From JAXDBM01 sp963709485 (GTDB lineage Bacteria; Desulfobacterota; Syntrophia; Syntrophales; Fen-1087), in the NCBI GenBank assembly GCA_963709485.1, contig CAVPWE010000005.1:248001-312000 (forward strand): a stretch of 64,000 bases of DNA, given 5' to 3'. Numbering within the stretch: position 1 is the first letter of the stretch; each line of letters starts with the position of its first letter. The position numbers and the translations under genes are program-made. Positions 1 to 8,499 of this stretch are shown in pieces. Below the pieces are notes generated by a model, which worked only from the letters and a program-made list of their open reading frames with translations, was not told where the DNA came from and made no database searches.

Positions 1-850
1 CGAGGGCGAGTACAGGACGAAGGCCCAGAACCTCGGTCAGTTCCATGTCCGGAACAATGACGGCGTGATGGTGCCCCTTGCCGCCGTCACAAGCGTGCGG
101 TCCACTGCGGGACCGGAATTCACCATGCGCTACAACCTTTACCGCTCGGCCCAGATCAATGGATCGGCGTCCCCGGGATACAGTTCAACCCAGGCCATGG
201 AGGCCCTCGAGCAGGTCTTCGCCGAGACGATGCCCAGCGAGATGGGCTTCGATTACCTCGGCATGAGCTACCAGGAGAAGAAGGCCCAAGAGGGCGTGTC
301 GCCCGCCGTCATCTTCGGCTTCTCGCTTCTGTGCGTGTTCCTGATCCTGGCCGCCCAGTACGAGAGCTGGTCCCTCCCCTTCAGCGTGCTGCTGGGAACG
401 CCGATTGCCGTCATGGGGGCCTTCGGCGCCCTGTGGCTGCTCCGTTTCGATAATAACGTCTATGCCCAGATCGGGCTCGTCATGCTCATCGGGCTTGCAG
501 CGAAAAACGCGATCCTCATCGTCGAGTTCGCCAAAATGGAGTACGACAAGGGCAAGCCCGTGATCGAGGCGGCCCTCACGGGTGCGAAACTGCGCCTGCG
601 GCCGATCCTCATGACGTCCTTCGCCTTCATCCTGGGCTGCGTGCCCCTGGCCCTTGCAAGCGGCGCCGGGGCGATCTCGCGGCAGGTGATGGGCATGGCC
701 GTCATCGGCGGGATGCTGGCGGCGAGTTTCATCGCCATCTTCCTCATCCCCGTCACGTTCTACGTCGTGGAGAAAATGACACACAAGGAGAAACCGGGCA
801 GTCATGGATGGGTTGAACAAACCGGAAAGGAGGGGGATGGCCATGAATAA
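1..850 (+). CDS. RND multidrug efflux transporter, inner-membrane pump (C-terminal part, cut by window edge)
   Basis: This is the last ~282 residues of an AcrB/MexB-type (HAE1) proton-driven efflux pump; the frame is open from base 2. It holds the end of the second periplasmic pore region, then about six hydrophobic segments. The part from 'AAQYESWSLP' through 'GLAAKNAILIVEFA' and 'RLRPILMTSFAFILG' is the highly conserved C-terminal RND block. It ends with a short charged tail. The next gene starts 8 bases before this stop, so pump and outer-membrane factor are translationally coupled. A membrane-fusion protein is expected upstream, outside the window. Family is certain; the substrate cannot be read from this piece. 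Confidence 0.95.
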   Translation, partial: EGEYRTKAQNLGQFHVRNNDGVMVPLAAVTSVRSTAGPEFTMRYNLYRSAQINGSASPGYSSTQAMEALEQVFAETMPSEMGFDYLGMSYQEKKAQEGVSPAVIFGFSLLCVFLILAAQYESWSLPFSVLLGTPIAVMGAFGALWLLRFDNNVYAQIGLVMLIGLAAKNAILIVEFAKMEYDKGKPVIEAALTGAKLRLRPILMTSFAFILGCVPLALASGAGAISRQVMGMAVIGGMLAASFIAIFLIPVTFYVVEKMTHKEKPGSHGWVEQTGKEGDGHE

Positions 851-2294
851 AGCGATCCTCTCCCTGTTGCTTGCGATGTTCCTTGCCGGATGCGCCATCG
901 GACCCGACTACAAACGGCCGACCATCGACACCCCTGCCGCCTGGCGCGTTGTGGAAAAGGAGGCTCAGGACACGGCCAACACGGCCTGGTGGCACCAGTT
1001 CGAAGACAAAGTCCTGAACGGGCTGATCGACGAGGCCCTGAAGCAGAACTACGACCTCCGGGTCGCCACCGCCCGGGTGGAAGAGTACGTGGGCCGCTAC
1101 TGGGTGGGGCGCTCGGGGCTGTTTCCGCAGATCGGGGCCTATGGCTCCGCAACACAGGACCGCGCGACCGAGCGGGGCGCCGCCCCGATACCGTCCGCCG
1201 TGAAAAACCCCGTGGAGAATTACCAGGCGGGTTTCAACGGCAGCTGGGAGATCGACATCTGGGGAAAACTCAGGCGATCCACCGAAGCGGCGAAAGCCGA
1301 CCTGCTCTCGACCGAGGAGGCACGGCAGGCCGTTATCCTGTCGCTGGTCAGTTCCGTGGCGACAGGCTACATCAACCTTCGTGACCTCGACAAGCAACTG
1401 GAGATAGCCACACGAACGGCAAAGACCCGGGAGGAGTCCTACAAGCTCTTCAAGCTGCGCTATGAGGGGGGTGTCATCTCGGAGTTGGAGCTCAACCAGG
1501 TCAAGTCAGAGTACGAGCAGGCCCTGGCCACGATCCCGCAGATCGAGAAACAGATCGGCTTCCAGGAAAACGCCCTGAGCCTCCTGCTCGGGAGAAACCC
1601 GGGGCCCATCGACCGGGGCAAGAGCATCGACGAGATGGTTCTGCCGGCCGTTCCGGTAGGACTGCCCTCGGATATGTTGGAGAAGCGCCCGGATGTCCGC
1701 CAGGCGGAACAGGCTCTCGTTGCGGCCAACGCCCGGATCGGCGTGGCAAAGGCCCAGTTCTTCCCCACCATTTCGCTGACAGGCCTCTTCGGCTGGGCAA
1801 GTACGGAACTCTCAAGCCTCTTCACCGGGCCCGCGCAAGTCTGGAGCTGGGGCGGGGCTGCAGTGGCCCCGATCTTCAATGGCGGCTCCCTGCTGGGACA
1901 GTTTTGGGCATCGGAGGCCATCCAGCAGCAGACGCTCTTCAACTACCAGAGCACCGTCCAGACGGCCTTCCGCGAGGTCAATGACGCCCTCCTCGATCAG
2001 AAGCGCACCCGCGAGCAGCTCGAGGCGCAGAAACGGCAGGTCGATTCCCTGAAGGAATACGCACGCATCGCCAGGCTCCGTTACGACAACGGCTACACGA
2101 GCTACATCGAGGTCCTCGACGCCGAGAGGAGTCTCTTCAACGCCGAACTCCAGTACGCCCAGACCCAGGGGGTCCTTTTCCAATCTCTGGTCAGCCTCTA
2201 CAAGTCCATGGGTGGCGGATGGGTGGTCGAAGCGGACAAGCTGACAACGGCGGCCGCGCCGGACCGTGGCGGAGAAAAATCAGAGGGCCATTGA
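843..2294 (+). CDS. Outer-membrane efflux lipoprotein, NodT/OprM family
   Basis: A 483-residue TolC-like outer-membrane factor that forms the exit duct for the upstream RND pump. The N-terminus is a lipoprotein signal with lipobox LAGC, putting the acylated cysteine at residue 17, followed by 'AIGPDYKRP', the usual start of the mature NodT family. Two OEP repeats follow, with the family motifs 'WWHQFED', 'PSDMLEKRPDVRQAE' and 'RYDNGYTSYIEVLDAE'. I chose ATG 843 because AGGAGG lies nine bases upstream and the signal peptide begins there; ATG 804 and 837 are in frame but badly spaced. Length is normal for the family. Confidence 0.95.
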   Translation: MNKAILSLLLAMFLAGCAIGPDYKRPTIDTPAAWRVVEKEAQDTANTAWWHQFEDKVLNGLIDEALKQNYDLRVATARVEEYVGRYWVGRSGLFPQIGAYGSATQDRATERGAAPIPSAVKNPVENYQAGFNGSWEIDIWGKLRRSTEAAKADLLSTEEARQAVILSLVSSVATGYINLRDLDKQLEIATRTAKTREESYKLFKLRYEGGVISELELNQVKSEYEQALATIPQIEKQIGFQENALSLLLGRNPGPIDRGKSIDEMVLPAVPVGLPSDMLEKRPDVRQAEQALVAANARIGVAKAQFFPTISLTGLFGWASTELSSLFTGPAQVWSWGGAAVAPIFNGGSLLGQFWASEAIQQQTLFNYQSTVQTAFREVNDALLDQKRTREQLEAQKRQVDSLKEYARIARLRYDNGYTSYIEVLDAERSLFNAELQYAQTQGVLFQSLVSLYKSMGGGWVVEADKLTTAAAPDRGGEKSEGH

Positions 2295-2359
2295 GGGGGG
2301 TTCGGAGGTCATTCTCATTTCCACGAACAACCGTTTTGTATTTGAAAAGGAGATCCATC

Positions 2360-4645
2360 ATGGAAAACCGGCAGGAAAAAATGGCGGGCCTTCTCGGCCT
2401 CATGGGAAAGATCACCCGCCTCTATACGGTTCGCGCTCTCGAGGCCCAGAAGAACTTCATGAGCCACATGCAAAGGGCAGCCCTGGACGAGAAACAGCGA
2501 TCCGCGGTTGCGGCCGCCGAAAATCCCTGGCAGGCATGGGCCTCCTACGTGACCGACGCCGCGCAGCGCTCGGTGCTGTTCTGGGACATTTTGCGGGAGC
2601 GCGGCAACACCTACCTGGAGCATAAGAAGGAGGGAAGCCCGCCGCTCCTGGCCTTTGAATGGGAGATCATCTCCGACGGGCGGACTTTTGCGCGACCCGT
2701 CAACTATGCCCTAATCCGGATCATCCCGCCGGAGGGTGTGAAAATCGATGACACCCGGCGTCCCTTCATCATCATCGACCCGCGCGCGGGCCACGGGCCG
2801 GGCATCGGGGGGTTCAAGAGGGATTCCGAAGTCGGCGTCGCCTTGCAGTTCGGCTACCCCGTCTATTTCGTGATCTTCTTCCCCGAACCCGAACCGGGAC
2901 AGACGATCCTCGACGTCAGTGCGGCGGAGGCGAAATTCCTGGACACCGTCATTGAGCGGCACCCGAAGAGCCCCAAGCCGACGATCTACGGAAACTGCCA
3001 GGGCGGCTGGGCCTCCATGCTCATCGCGGCGAACGATCCCCACAAAGTCGGACCCGTCGTGATCAACGGCGCGCCCATGTCTTACTGGAGCGGCAGCTGG
3101 AGCGGGGGCGAGGGGGAGAACCCGATGCGCTACAGCGGGGGCCTTCTCGGCGGGTCCTGGATGTCGCTGCTGGCCAGCGACCTGGGGAACGGCAAGTTCG
3201 ACGGCGCCTACCTCGTGGAGAATTTCGAGAACCTCAACCCGGCAAACACTTTCTGGAACAAGTACTACAACCTCTGGAAGAACGTCGACACGGAGCGGGA
3301 ACGCTTCCTGGAGTTCGAAAAGTGGTGGGGCGGCTACTTCCTGATGAACGAGGAGGAGATCCACTGGATCGTGGACAACCTCTTCATCGGCAACAGGCTG
3401 GCCCGCGGCGAGGTGAAGGCGGCGCCCGGCACGTATATCAACCTCAAGGCCATCCGCTCCCCCATCGTCATCTTCTCCTCGAAGGGGGACAACATCACAC
3501 CGCCGCAGCAGGCGATGAACTGGGTCTCCGACGTTTACGCGAGCACGGCCGAGATCAAGGCGAACGGGCAGGTCATCGTGGGGATCCTCCATGAGGATAT
3601 CGGCCACCTCGGCATTTTTGTCTCGGGGAAGGTCGCCCAGAAAGAGCATACCGAGATCGTCGAGGCGCTCGACTACGTCGAGAGGCTCCGGCCCGGCCTC
3701 TACGTCATGGAGCTCGAGGAGACCTCGGGCACGGGCAAGGACAAATACCTCTCCACATTCCGCGAGGTGCGGCTGGAGGATATGAGAAAGCTCAACCGGC
3801 TGGAGCGGCGGGACGAGAAACCCTTCGAGCTCGTTTCCGAGGTGTCGCTGATGAACGAAAAGGCCTATGCCTTCTACGGGAGGCCCCTGGTCCGGAACAT
3901 GGTCAACGAGACCTCCGCAGAGCTGGGCCGCACGCTTCACCCCCTGCGGGCGCAGCGATGGAGCTTCAGCGACACGAACCCGATGATGTGGCCCCTTCCG
4001 GCCATGGCCTCCGCCGTCAAGGCGGGCCGGAAGCCCCTTTCGAAAGACAACCCCTTCCGCAGCCTCGAAGAGGCCTGGTCCGAAATGATTGCGGGCGCCT
4101 GGAATCTTTTCCGGGATCTGAGGGATGCCGCGAGCGAGGCGGCCTTTTTCCAGATCTACGGATCCATGACCACCCTGGGGGCCGGGAGCGTCAAACCCGG
4201 GATACAGCCCGATGCGACTGTCGATCCTCATGAACTGCCCTACGTGAAGGAAGCCCTGTCGGCCATCGATCAGGGGGGCTACCCGGAGGCCCTTGCCCGG
4301 ATCGGTGCGCTCGTGGGCCGTTATGCGGGGTCCATCCCCCTTTATCGGCTGGAAGCGGCGGACAATTTTGTCCGTTCGGACAAGGTGCTCTCGAAACTCT
4401 CGGCAGAACAAATTCGAAGCCTGCGTTCCGAGGCCGGCGTGATGGTGCTCCTGGAGCCCGAACGCACCCTGGATGCCCTGCCGCGGCTGCTGGCCACGGC
4501 AGAAGAAAGGGAGCGCGTCCTGTCGATTCTGAAGCGGGGGCTGTCGCTGGAAGGAATCACGGCGGAACAGCATGCCATGGCCCGGACTATCATGGACCGT
4601 CTCCGTAAACCGGGCGCCCGCGGCGCGAAGGCGAAGAAGAAATGA
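2360..4645 (+). CDS. DUF3141 protein, PhaC-like alpha/beta hydrolase
   Basis: A 761-residue protein of the DUF3141 family, distantly related to PHA synthases. The family signature 'IIDPRAGHGPGIGGFKRDSE' is present. A PhaC-style lipase box GNCQG puts a cysteine nucleophile at residue 213, with a likely partner Asp 377 (SKGDNITPP) and His 416 (GHLG). No signal peptide is seen, so it should be cytoplasmic. The C-terminal ~200 residues are helical and unassigned. ATG 2360 follows AAAAGGAGA at good spacing. It precedes a MaoC/phosphate acyltransferase fusion, acetate kinase and FabI, an arrangement found with DUF3141 genes in other proteobacteria and suggestive of hydroxyacyl-CoA or polyester metabolism. 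The substrate is unproven. Confidence 0.85.
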   Translation: MENRQEKMAGLLGLMGKITRLYTVRALEAQKNFMSHMQRAALDEKQRSAVAAAENPWQAWASYVTDAAQRSVLFWDILRERGNTYLEHKKEGSPPLLAFEWEIISDGRTFARPVNYALIRIIPPEGVKIDDTRRPFIIIDPRAGHGPGIGGFKRDSEVGVALQFGYPVYFVIFFPEPEPGQTILDVSAAEAKFLDTVIERHPKSPKPTIYGNCQGGWASMLIAANDPHKVGPVVINGAPMSYWSGSWSGGEGENPMRYSGGLLGGSWMSLLASDLGNGKFDGAYLVENFENLNPANTFWNKYYNLWKNVDTERERFLEFEKWWGGYFLMNEEEIHWIVDNLFIGNRLARGEVKAAPGTYINLKAIRSPIVIFSSKGDNITPPQQAMNWVSDVYASTAEIKANGQVIVGILHEDIGHLGIFVSGKVAQKEHTEIVEALDYVERLRPGLYVMELEETSGTGKDKYLSTFREVRLEDMRKLNRLERRDEKPFELVSEVSLMNEKAYAFYGRPLVRNMVNETSAELGRTLHPLRAQRWSFSDTNPMMWPLPAMASAVKAGRKPLSKDNPFRSLEEAWSEMIAGAWNLFRDLRDAASEAAFFQIYGSMTTLGAGSVKPGIQPDATVDPHELPYVKEALSAIDQGGYPEALARIGALVGRYAGSIPLYRLEAADNFVRSDKVLSKLSAEQIRSLRSEAGVMVLLEPERTLDALPRLLATAEERERVLSILKRGLSLEGITAEQHAMARTIMDRLRKPGARGAKAKKK

Positions 4646-4658
4646 GGAGGCGCGTTTC

Positions 4659-6065
4659 ATGAGCAACAGCCGGGATATGACCAATATCCCCTTCGGGGAA
4701 ATCGAGGTCGGCCAGTCGGCCGAGCTGGGCGTCACGCTGACGCAACCACAGATCGACATTTTGACCGTGGTGGCCGGGGATGTGGATGCCCTGCATTTGA
4801 AAGGGGAAGCAGGCCAGAGCCGGTCCGATGTCAGGACCACCGAGGCGGTCGGGGCCGAAGTAATTCTATCCAATGTGATCGGCATCAAACTGCCCGGCCC
4901 CGGGTCCCGGATCCTGAGCCGGAGTCTGGCATACAAGGGAGACATCCACACGGGAGACACCATCACGGCAACCGTCACGGTCCGGCAGAAACAAACCGAA
5001 GGCGCCGTTGTGGTGCTCGATGCCCGCTGCGTGAACCAGAATGGCGACGAACTGGTCAACGGTACGGTTTCCGTGGCTGCGCCGACGTCTTCACTGGTGT
5101 ACGACAACATTGTGCCGCCCAATCTGGTCCTTCGCCGAAACAACGCATTTGCCCGGTTATTGAAGATCTGCGAGGGATGCGAACCGATCGTCTGCGCCGT
5201 CGCCCATCCCTGTGACAACGACTCCCTGATGGGGGCGATTGAAGCGGCCCGCCGAAACCTCATCATCCCCCTCCTTGTCGGCCCGGAGGATAGGATCCGG
5301 AGCATTGCCGCCGCGCTGGAAATCGATCTTTCCCCCTATCGGATTATCCCGACGCCACACAGCCACGCCTCCGCGGCAAAAGCCGCGGAACTGGCCAGTT
5401 CGGGACAGGCCGAGGCCCTCATGAAGGGAAGCCTCCACACCGACGAGATCATGGGCGCCATCGTCACGAAGGCCGCCGGGCTCCGCACCTCGCGCCGGAT
5501 CAGCCATGCCTTTGTCATGGATGTGCCGACCTATCACAAGCCGTTCATCATCACCGACGCGGCCGTGAACATCTTCCCGAAGCTCGAGGACAAGGTCGAT
5601 ATCATCCAGAATGCGATCGATCTCGCCCGAGTGTTCAAGATTGAAAATCCCAAGGTTGCCCTCCTTTCGGCCGTGGAGACGGTCACATCGAAAATTCCGT
5701 CCACGCTCGATGCGGCGGCGCTGTGCAAGATGGCCGACAGGGGCCAGATCACGGGCGGCATTCTGGACGGGCCGCTTGCCTTCGACAACGCGATCAGCGC
5801 CGAAGCGGCCAAAACGAAGCACATTGCCTCGCCGGTGAGCGGAGATCTCGACATCATGGTCGCGCCGGACCTCGAAGCCGGCAACATGATATTCAAGCAG
5901 CTCACCTACCTTGCCGGTGCCGAGGGTGCCGGCATCGTGCTCGGGACGCGGGTGCCGGTCATCCTGACGAGCCGGGCCGACACGGTGAGGACGCGCCTGA
6001 CGTCCACGGCGGTCATGACCCTTGTCGCGCACGCGCGCCGGGCGGGGACATACGGGTTAAGGTGA
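4659..6065 (+). CDS. Bifunctional MaoC-like enoyl-CoA hydratase / phosphate acetyl(butyryl)transferase
   Basis: A 468-residue fusion. Residues ~10-150 form a MaoC-like hot-dog domain (FGEIEVGQSAELGVTLTQ, then 'GPGSRILSRSLAYKGDIHTG'), expected to hydrate or dehydrate acyl-CoA at C2-C3. Residues ~165-465 are a phosphate acyltransferase domain (PTA/PTB), with 'MKGSLHTDEIMGAIV', 'SHAFVMDVPTYHKP' and 'PDLEAGNMIFKQLTY', converting acyl-CoA and phosphate to acyl phosphate and CoA. ATG 4659 follows GAGGAGG, 13 bases after the DUF3141 stop. The partner kinase directly downstream is broken, so the acyl phosphate may need a kinase encoded elsewhere. Confidence 0.9.
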   Translation: MSNSRDMTNIPFGEIEVGQSAELGVTLTQPQIDILTVVAGDVDALHLKGEAGQSRSDVRTTEAVGAEVILSNVIGIKLPGPGSRILSRSLAYKGDIHTGDTITATVTVRQKQTEGAVVVLDARCVNQNGDELVNGTVSVAAPTSSLVYDNIVPPNLVLRRNNAFARLLKICEGCEPIVCAVAHPCDNDSLMGAIEAARRNLIIPLLVGPEDRIRSIAAALEIDLSPYRIIPTPHSHASAAKAAELASSGQAEALMKGSLHTDEIMGAIVTKAAGLRTSRRISHAFVMDVPTYHKPFIITDAAVNIFPKLEDKVDIIQNAIDLARVFKIENPKVALLSAVETVTSKIPSTLDAAALCKMADRGQITGGILDGPLAFDNAISAEAAKTKHIASPVSGDLDIMVAPDLEAGNMIFKQLTYLAGAEGAGIVLGTRVPVILTSRADTVRTRLTSTAVMTLVAHARRAGTYGLR

Positions 6066-6074
6066 TGTGATATC

Positions 6075-6441
6075 ATGGGAGACTTTATTCTCGTTCTCAA
6101 CGCAGGTTCCTCCAGCTTGAAATTCACTCTTTTTGAGTGTTTTGGCGAGGTTCTCCGGACGGCTTACGGCGGTCAGATCGAAGGCCTTTTCACAGAACCT
6201 CTCTTCAAAGCGAAAGATGCCGCCGGCAGGGTCGCTGCAGAAGAGGCGTGGCCCGCTGGAACTCCGTTCGGGCACGACGGGGCGCTGGAGGCCCTTTTCG
6301 CATGGGGCAGAACGATCCTGGGCGGCGGCGACCGGATTGCGGCCGTCGGGCAGCCGCGTCCGGGCCTGGGTGATCCCGACGGACGAGGAACTGATGATCG
6401 CCCGACACACGCAACAGGCGGTCCTGGCGAAACCGTCCTGA
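6075..6441 (+). pseudogene. ackA: Acetate kinase remnant with large internal deletion
   Basis: The first ~90 codons encode a normal acetate/butyrate kinase N-terminus, with ILVLNAGSSSLKF (phosphate-binding strand) through 'RIAAVG'. In a full gene the latter should run into an 'H-R-V-V-H-G-G' motif. Instead, from about base 6345 the sequence, in the +1 frame, becomes 'SRVRAWVIPTDEELMIARHT', the extreme C-terminus of the family, and stops at 6441. Roughly 250-270 internal codons are missing, including the ATPase core, and the junction is out of frame. The literal reading frame runs on to 6503 with unrelated residues. It sits 9 bases after the MaoC/PTA gene, the usual place for its partner kinase. 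Not functional as given, unless the deletion is an assembly artefact. Confidence 0.85.
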
Positions 6442-6492
6442 ACGGAGGATCCGGGCTTCTGAATTTCACCTTGACAGGAGGAGCATTCCTAT

Positions 6493-7269
6493 ATGGAGAA
6501 TGAGCATCGATACCTCACAGGCAAAAAGGGCCTCGTTGTCGGTATTGCCAATGACGAGAGCATTGCCTACGGCTGCGCCCTTCGTTTCAAGGAGCTGGGG
6601 GCAATACAGGCCATCACCTACCAGAGCGAAAAGTCGAAATCCTTTATCGAACCCCTGGCGGAAAATCTCACTGCCGAAATTTTCATGCCGCTGGATGTTC
6701 AGAAACCGGATCAGATGGATGCTGTCTTTACCGCCATCCACAAAAAATGGGGCCGGCTTGATTTCCTCGTTCACTCCATAGCCTTCATGCCCAAGACGGA
6801 CCTCCAGGGAAGGGTGATCGACTGCTCCCTCGACGGTTTTCTCATGGCCATGGACATATCCTGCCATTCCTTCATACGGATGGCGAAGAGGGCCGAACCA
6901 TTGATGCCGTCCGGGGGGTGTCTTGTCGCGATGAGCTACTACGGTGCAAACCAGGTTGTGGCGAATTACAACGCCATGGGGCCCGTGAAGGCGGCCCTTG
7001 AAAGCGCCGCGCGCTACCTTGCGGCTGAGTTGGGACCTAAGCGCATCCGTGTCCATGCCCTTTCGCCGGGCCCGCTCAAGACGAGGGCCGCATCCGGCAT
7101 CGGCCATTTCAGCGAGCTTTTGGACCAAGCCGAGAAGAAATCGCCCCAGAAACGCCTCGTGACCATTGAGGACGTGGGCGCCGTGGCGGCTTTTCTCGTG
7201 AGCGATCATGCGGAAGCCCTGACGGGGAATATCACGTTCATTGATGCCGGGTATCATATCATGGACTAA
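6493..7269 (+). CDS. fabI: Enoyl-[acyl-carrier-protein] reductase, FabI type
   Basis: A 258-residue short-chain dehydrogenase-fold enoyl-ACP reductase. The N-terminal nucleotide site has the FabI form GLVVGIANDESIAYG rather than the classic SDR glycine motif. The catalytic Tyr-x6-Lys pair is in 'NYNAMGPVKAALE', followed by 'LAAELGPKRIRVHALSPGP'. It reduces trans-2-enoyl-ACP with NADH at the end of each fatty-acid synthesis cycle. ATG 6493 follows AGGAGG. FabI at the end of a DUF3141/PTA/AckA cluster is a recurring proteobacterial arrangement, so it may act on the cluster's own substrate instead of housekeeping lipid synthesis. Confidence 0.93.
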   Translation: MENEHRYLTGKKGLVVGIANDESIAYGCALRFKELGAIQAITYQSEKSKSFIEPLAENLTAEIFMPLDVQKPDQMDAVFTAIHKKWGRLDFLVHSIAFMPKTDLQGRVIDCSLDGFLMAMDISCHSFIRMAKRAEPLMPSGGCLVAMSYYGANQVVANYNAMGPVKAALESAARYLAAELGPKRIRVHALSPGPLKTRAASGIGHFSELLDQAEKKSPQKRLVTIEDVGAVAAFLVSDHAEALTGNITFIDAGYHIMD

Positions 7270-7300
7270 TGAAAGCAAACTTGCACAAAGGAGGATCCGG

Positions 7301-7798
7301 ATGAAAGGAAATTGGAAGCGTGCCGGTTTAATGATCGTTGTGGCTGCCGTGCTTCTCCTCTGCACGAGTCCGTTGACGGCTCAGGACAAAGGGGCGGACA
7401 ATATGCAGATTCTTGTCGAGAAGATCAAAGCGGACAAGAAGCTGGTGGTTGCGGAAAACATGCAACTCACGGAAAAGGAGGCCAGGGCTTTCTGGCCGGT
7501 GTACGGGCGCTATCAGAATGAACTCTTTCTACTGCGCACTCGGACCATGAACTTGGTCCAAGATTACGCAGACCACTATGAAACGATGACCGATGCGATG
7601 GCGAAAAAGCTCCTGGACGAGATGATGGCCATCGAGACCCTTCGCGGCAGGCTCGCCGGGACCTACCTTCCCAAATTCCGTGCGGTGCTGTCCGAAAGGA
7701 AGGTCGCGCGCTATTACCAGATTGAAAACAAGATCAACGCAGCGCTTTACTACGAGCTGGCTGCGCGAATCCCGCTCGTCAAAGCGGGCAATCCGTAA
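7301..7798 (+). CDS. Exported protein of unknown function (alpha-helical, periplasmic)
   Basis: A 165-residue protein with a clear Sec signal (basic MKGNWKR, hydrophobic stretch, cleavage near 'SPLTAQ-DKG'). The mature part is nearly all helix, with 'MQLTEKEARAFWPVYGRYQ' and 'LPKFRAVLSERKVARYYQIE', which recalls the LTxxQ layout of Spy/CpxP-like periplasmic chaperones, although similarity is only at pattern level. ATG 7301 follows AAAGGAGGATCC. It is the first of three consecutive exported-protein genes upstream of the pqi operon, which suggests an envelope role. Function is unassigned. Confidence 0.75.
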   Translation: MKGNWKRAGLMIVVAAVLLLCTSPLTAQDKGADNMQILVEKIKADKKLVVAENMQLTEKEARAFWPVYGRYQNELFLLRTRTMNLVQDYADHYETMTDAMAKKLLDEMMAIETLRGRLAGTYLPKFRAVLSERKVARYYQIENKINAALYYELAARIPLVKAGNP

Positions 7799-7818
7799 GG
7801 AAAGGAGGAGGGGTTCTG

Positions 7819-8376
7819 ATGCGATACGTTCATGTCCAACTGCGGCTGGTTGCCTTCTTGACCATGATGATTTTTTGCGCCCTCCCGATCACCGCTTCCG
7901 CCGATTCCGCATGGAAGATCAGCAACGATGCGCAAAAGGCGCTGCAGGCGCTTTATGCCAAATCCGCCTCCGCGAAGGCCCTGGGGGAAAGGGCAATAGG
8001 CATTCTTGTTTTCCCGGTCATCACCAAGGGAGGCCTGGTGGTCGGCGGGCAGTACGGTGAAGGCGCCCTGATCAAGTCCGGAAAGGTCGCCGGATACTAT
8101 AGTACGGTTTCGATTTCCTACGGGCGTCAGTACGGCATTCAGAAATACGGATACGCGATGTTCTTCATGTCGAATGCGGCATTGAACCATCTGGACAGAA
8201 GTGACGGCTGGGAGCTCGGTTCAGGCCCGACCGTGGTCGTCGGCGATGTCGGGGCTTCCGGCGGCATTTCGACGACCACCGCGAAATCGGACGTCTATGC
8301 CTTCTATTTCGGTCAAAAGGGCGTGATGGCCGGTCTCGGCCTTCAGGGAACCAAGATCACGAAAATCTACAAGTGA
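7819..8376 (+). CDS. YSC84/SYLF-domain lipid-binding exported protein
   Basis: A 185-residue protein with an N-terminal signal peptide (hydrophobic to about residue 29, 'ITASA-DS') and a SYLF (Ysc84-type) domain over the rest. 'AIGILVFPVITKGGLVVGGQYG' and the closing 'GLGLQGTKITKIYK' are typical of bacterial members, which are thought to bind phosphoinositide-like or other lipids in the periplasm. ATG 7819 follows AAGGAGGAGGG. It lies 20 bases after the preceding exported protein and probably belongs to the same transcript. Confidence 0.85.
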   Translation: MRYVHVQLRLVAFLTMMIFCALPITASADSAWKISNDAQKALQALYAKSASAKALGERAIGILVFPVITKGGLVVGGQYGEGALIKSGKVAGYYSTVSISYGRQYGIQKYGYAMFFMSNAALNHLDRSDGWELGSGPTVVVGDVGASGGISTTTAKSDVYAFYFGQKGVMAGLGLQGTKITKIYK

Positions 8377-8499
8377 CAGGAAAGGGAGCCATAATCTTCC
8401 TGCAAACAGGCACCATCGAATGAACCGGAATTCACGCATCGAGAAGGAACGGGTACGATACGTCTTCCTTCTCAATCCCTTCACAGGAGGTCAGGAAAG

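Noticed and set aside
2711..5305. 864-residue open frame on the minus strand opposite the DUF3141 and MaoC/PTA genes
   Set aside because: High-GC shadow: Arg/Gly/Asp/His-rich translation with no domain, and both opposite genes are well-supported.
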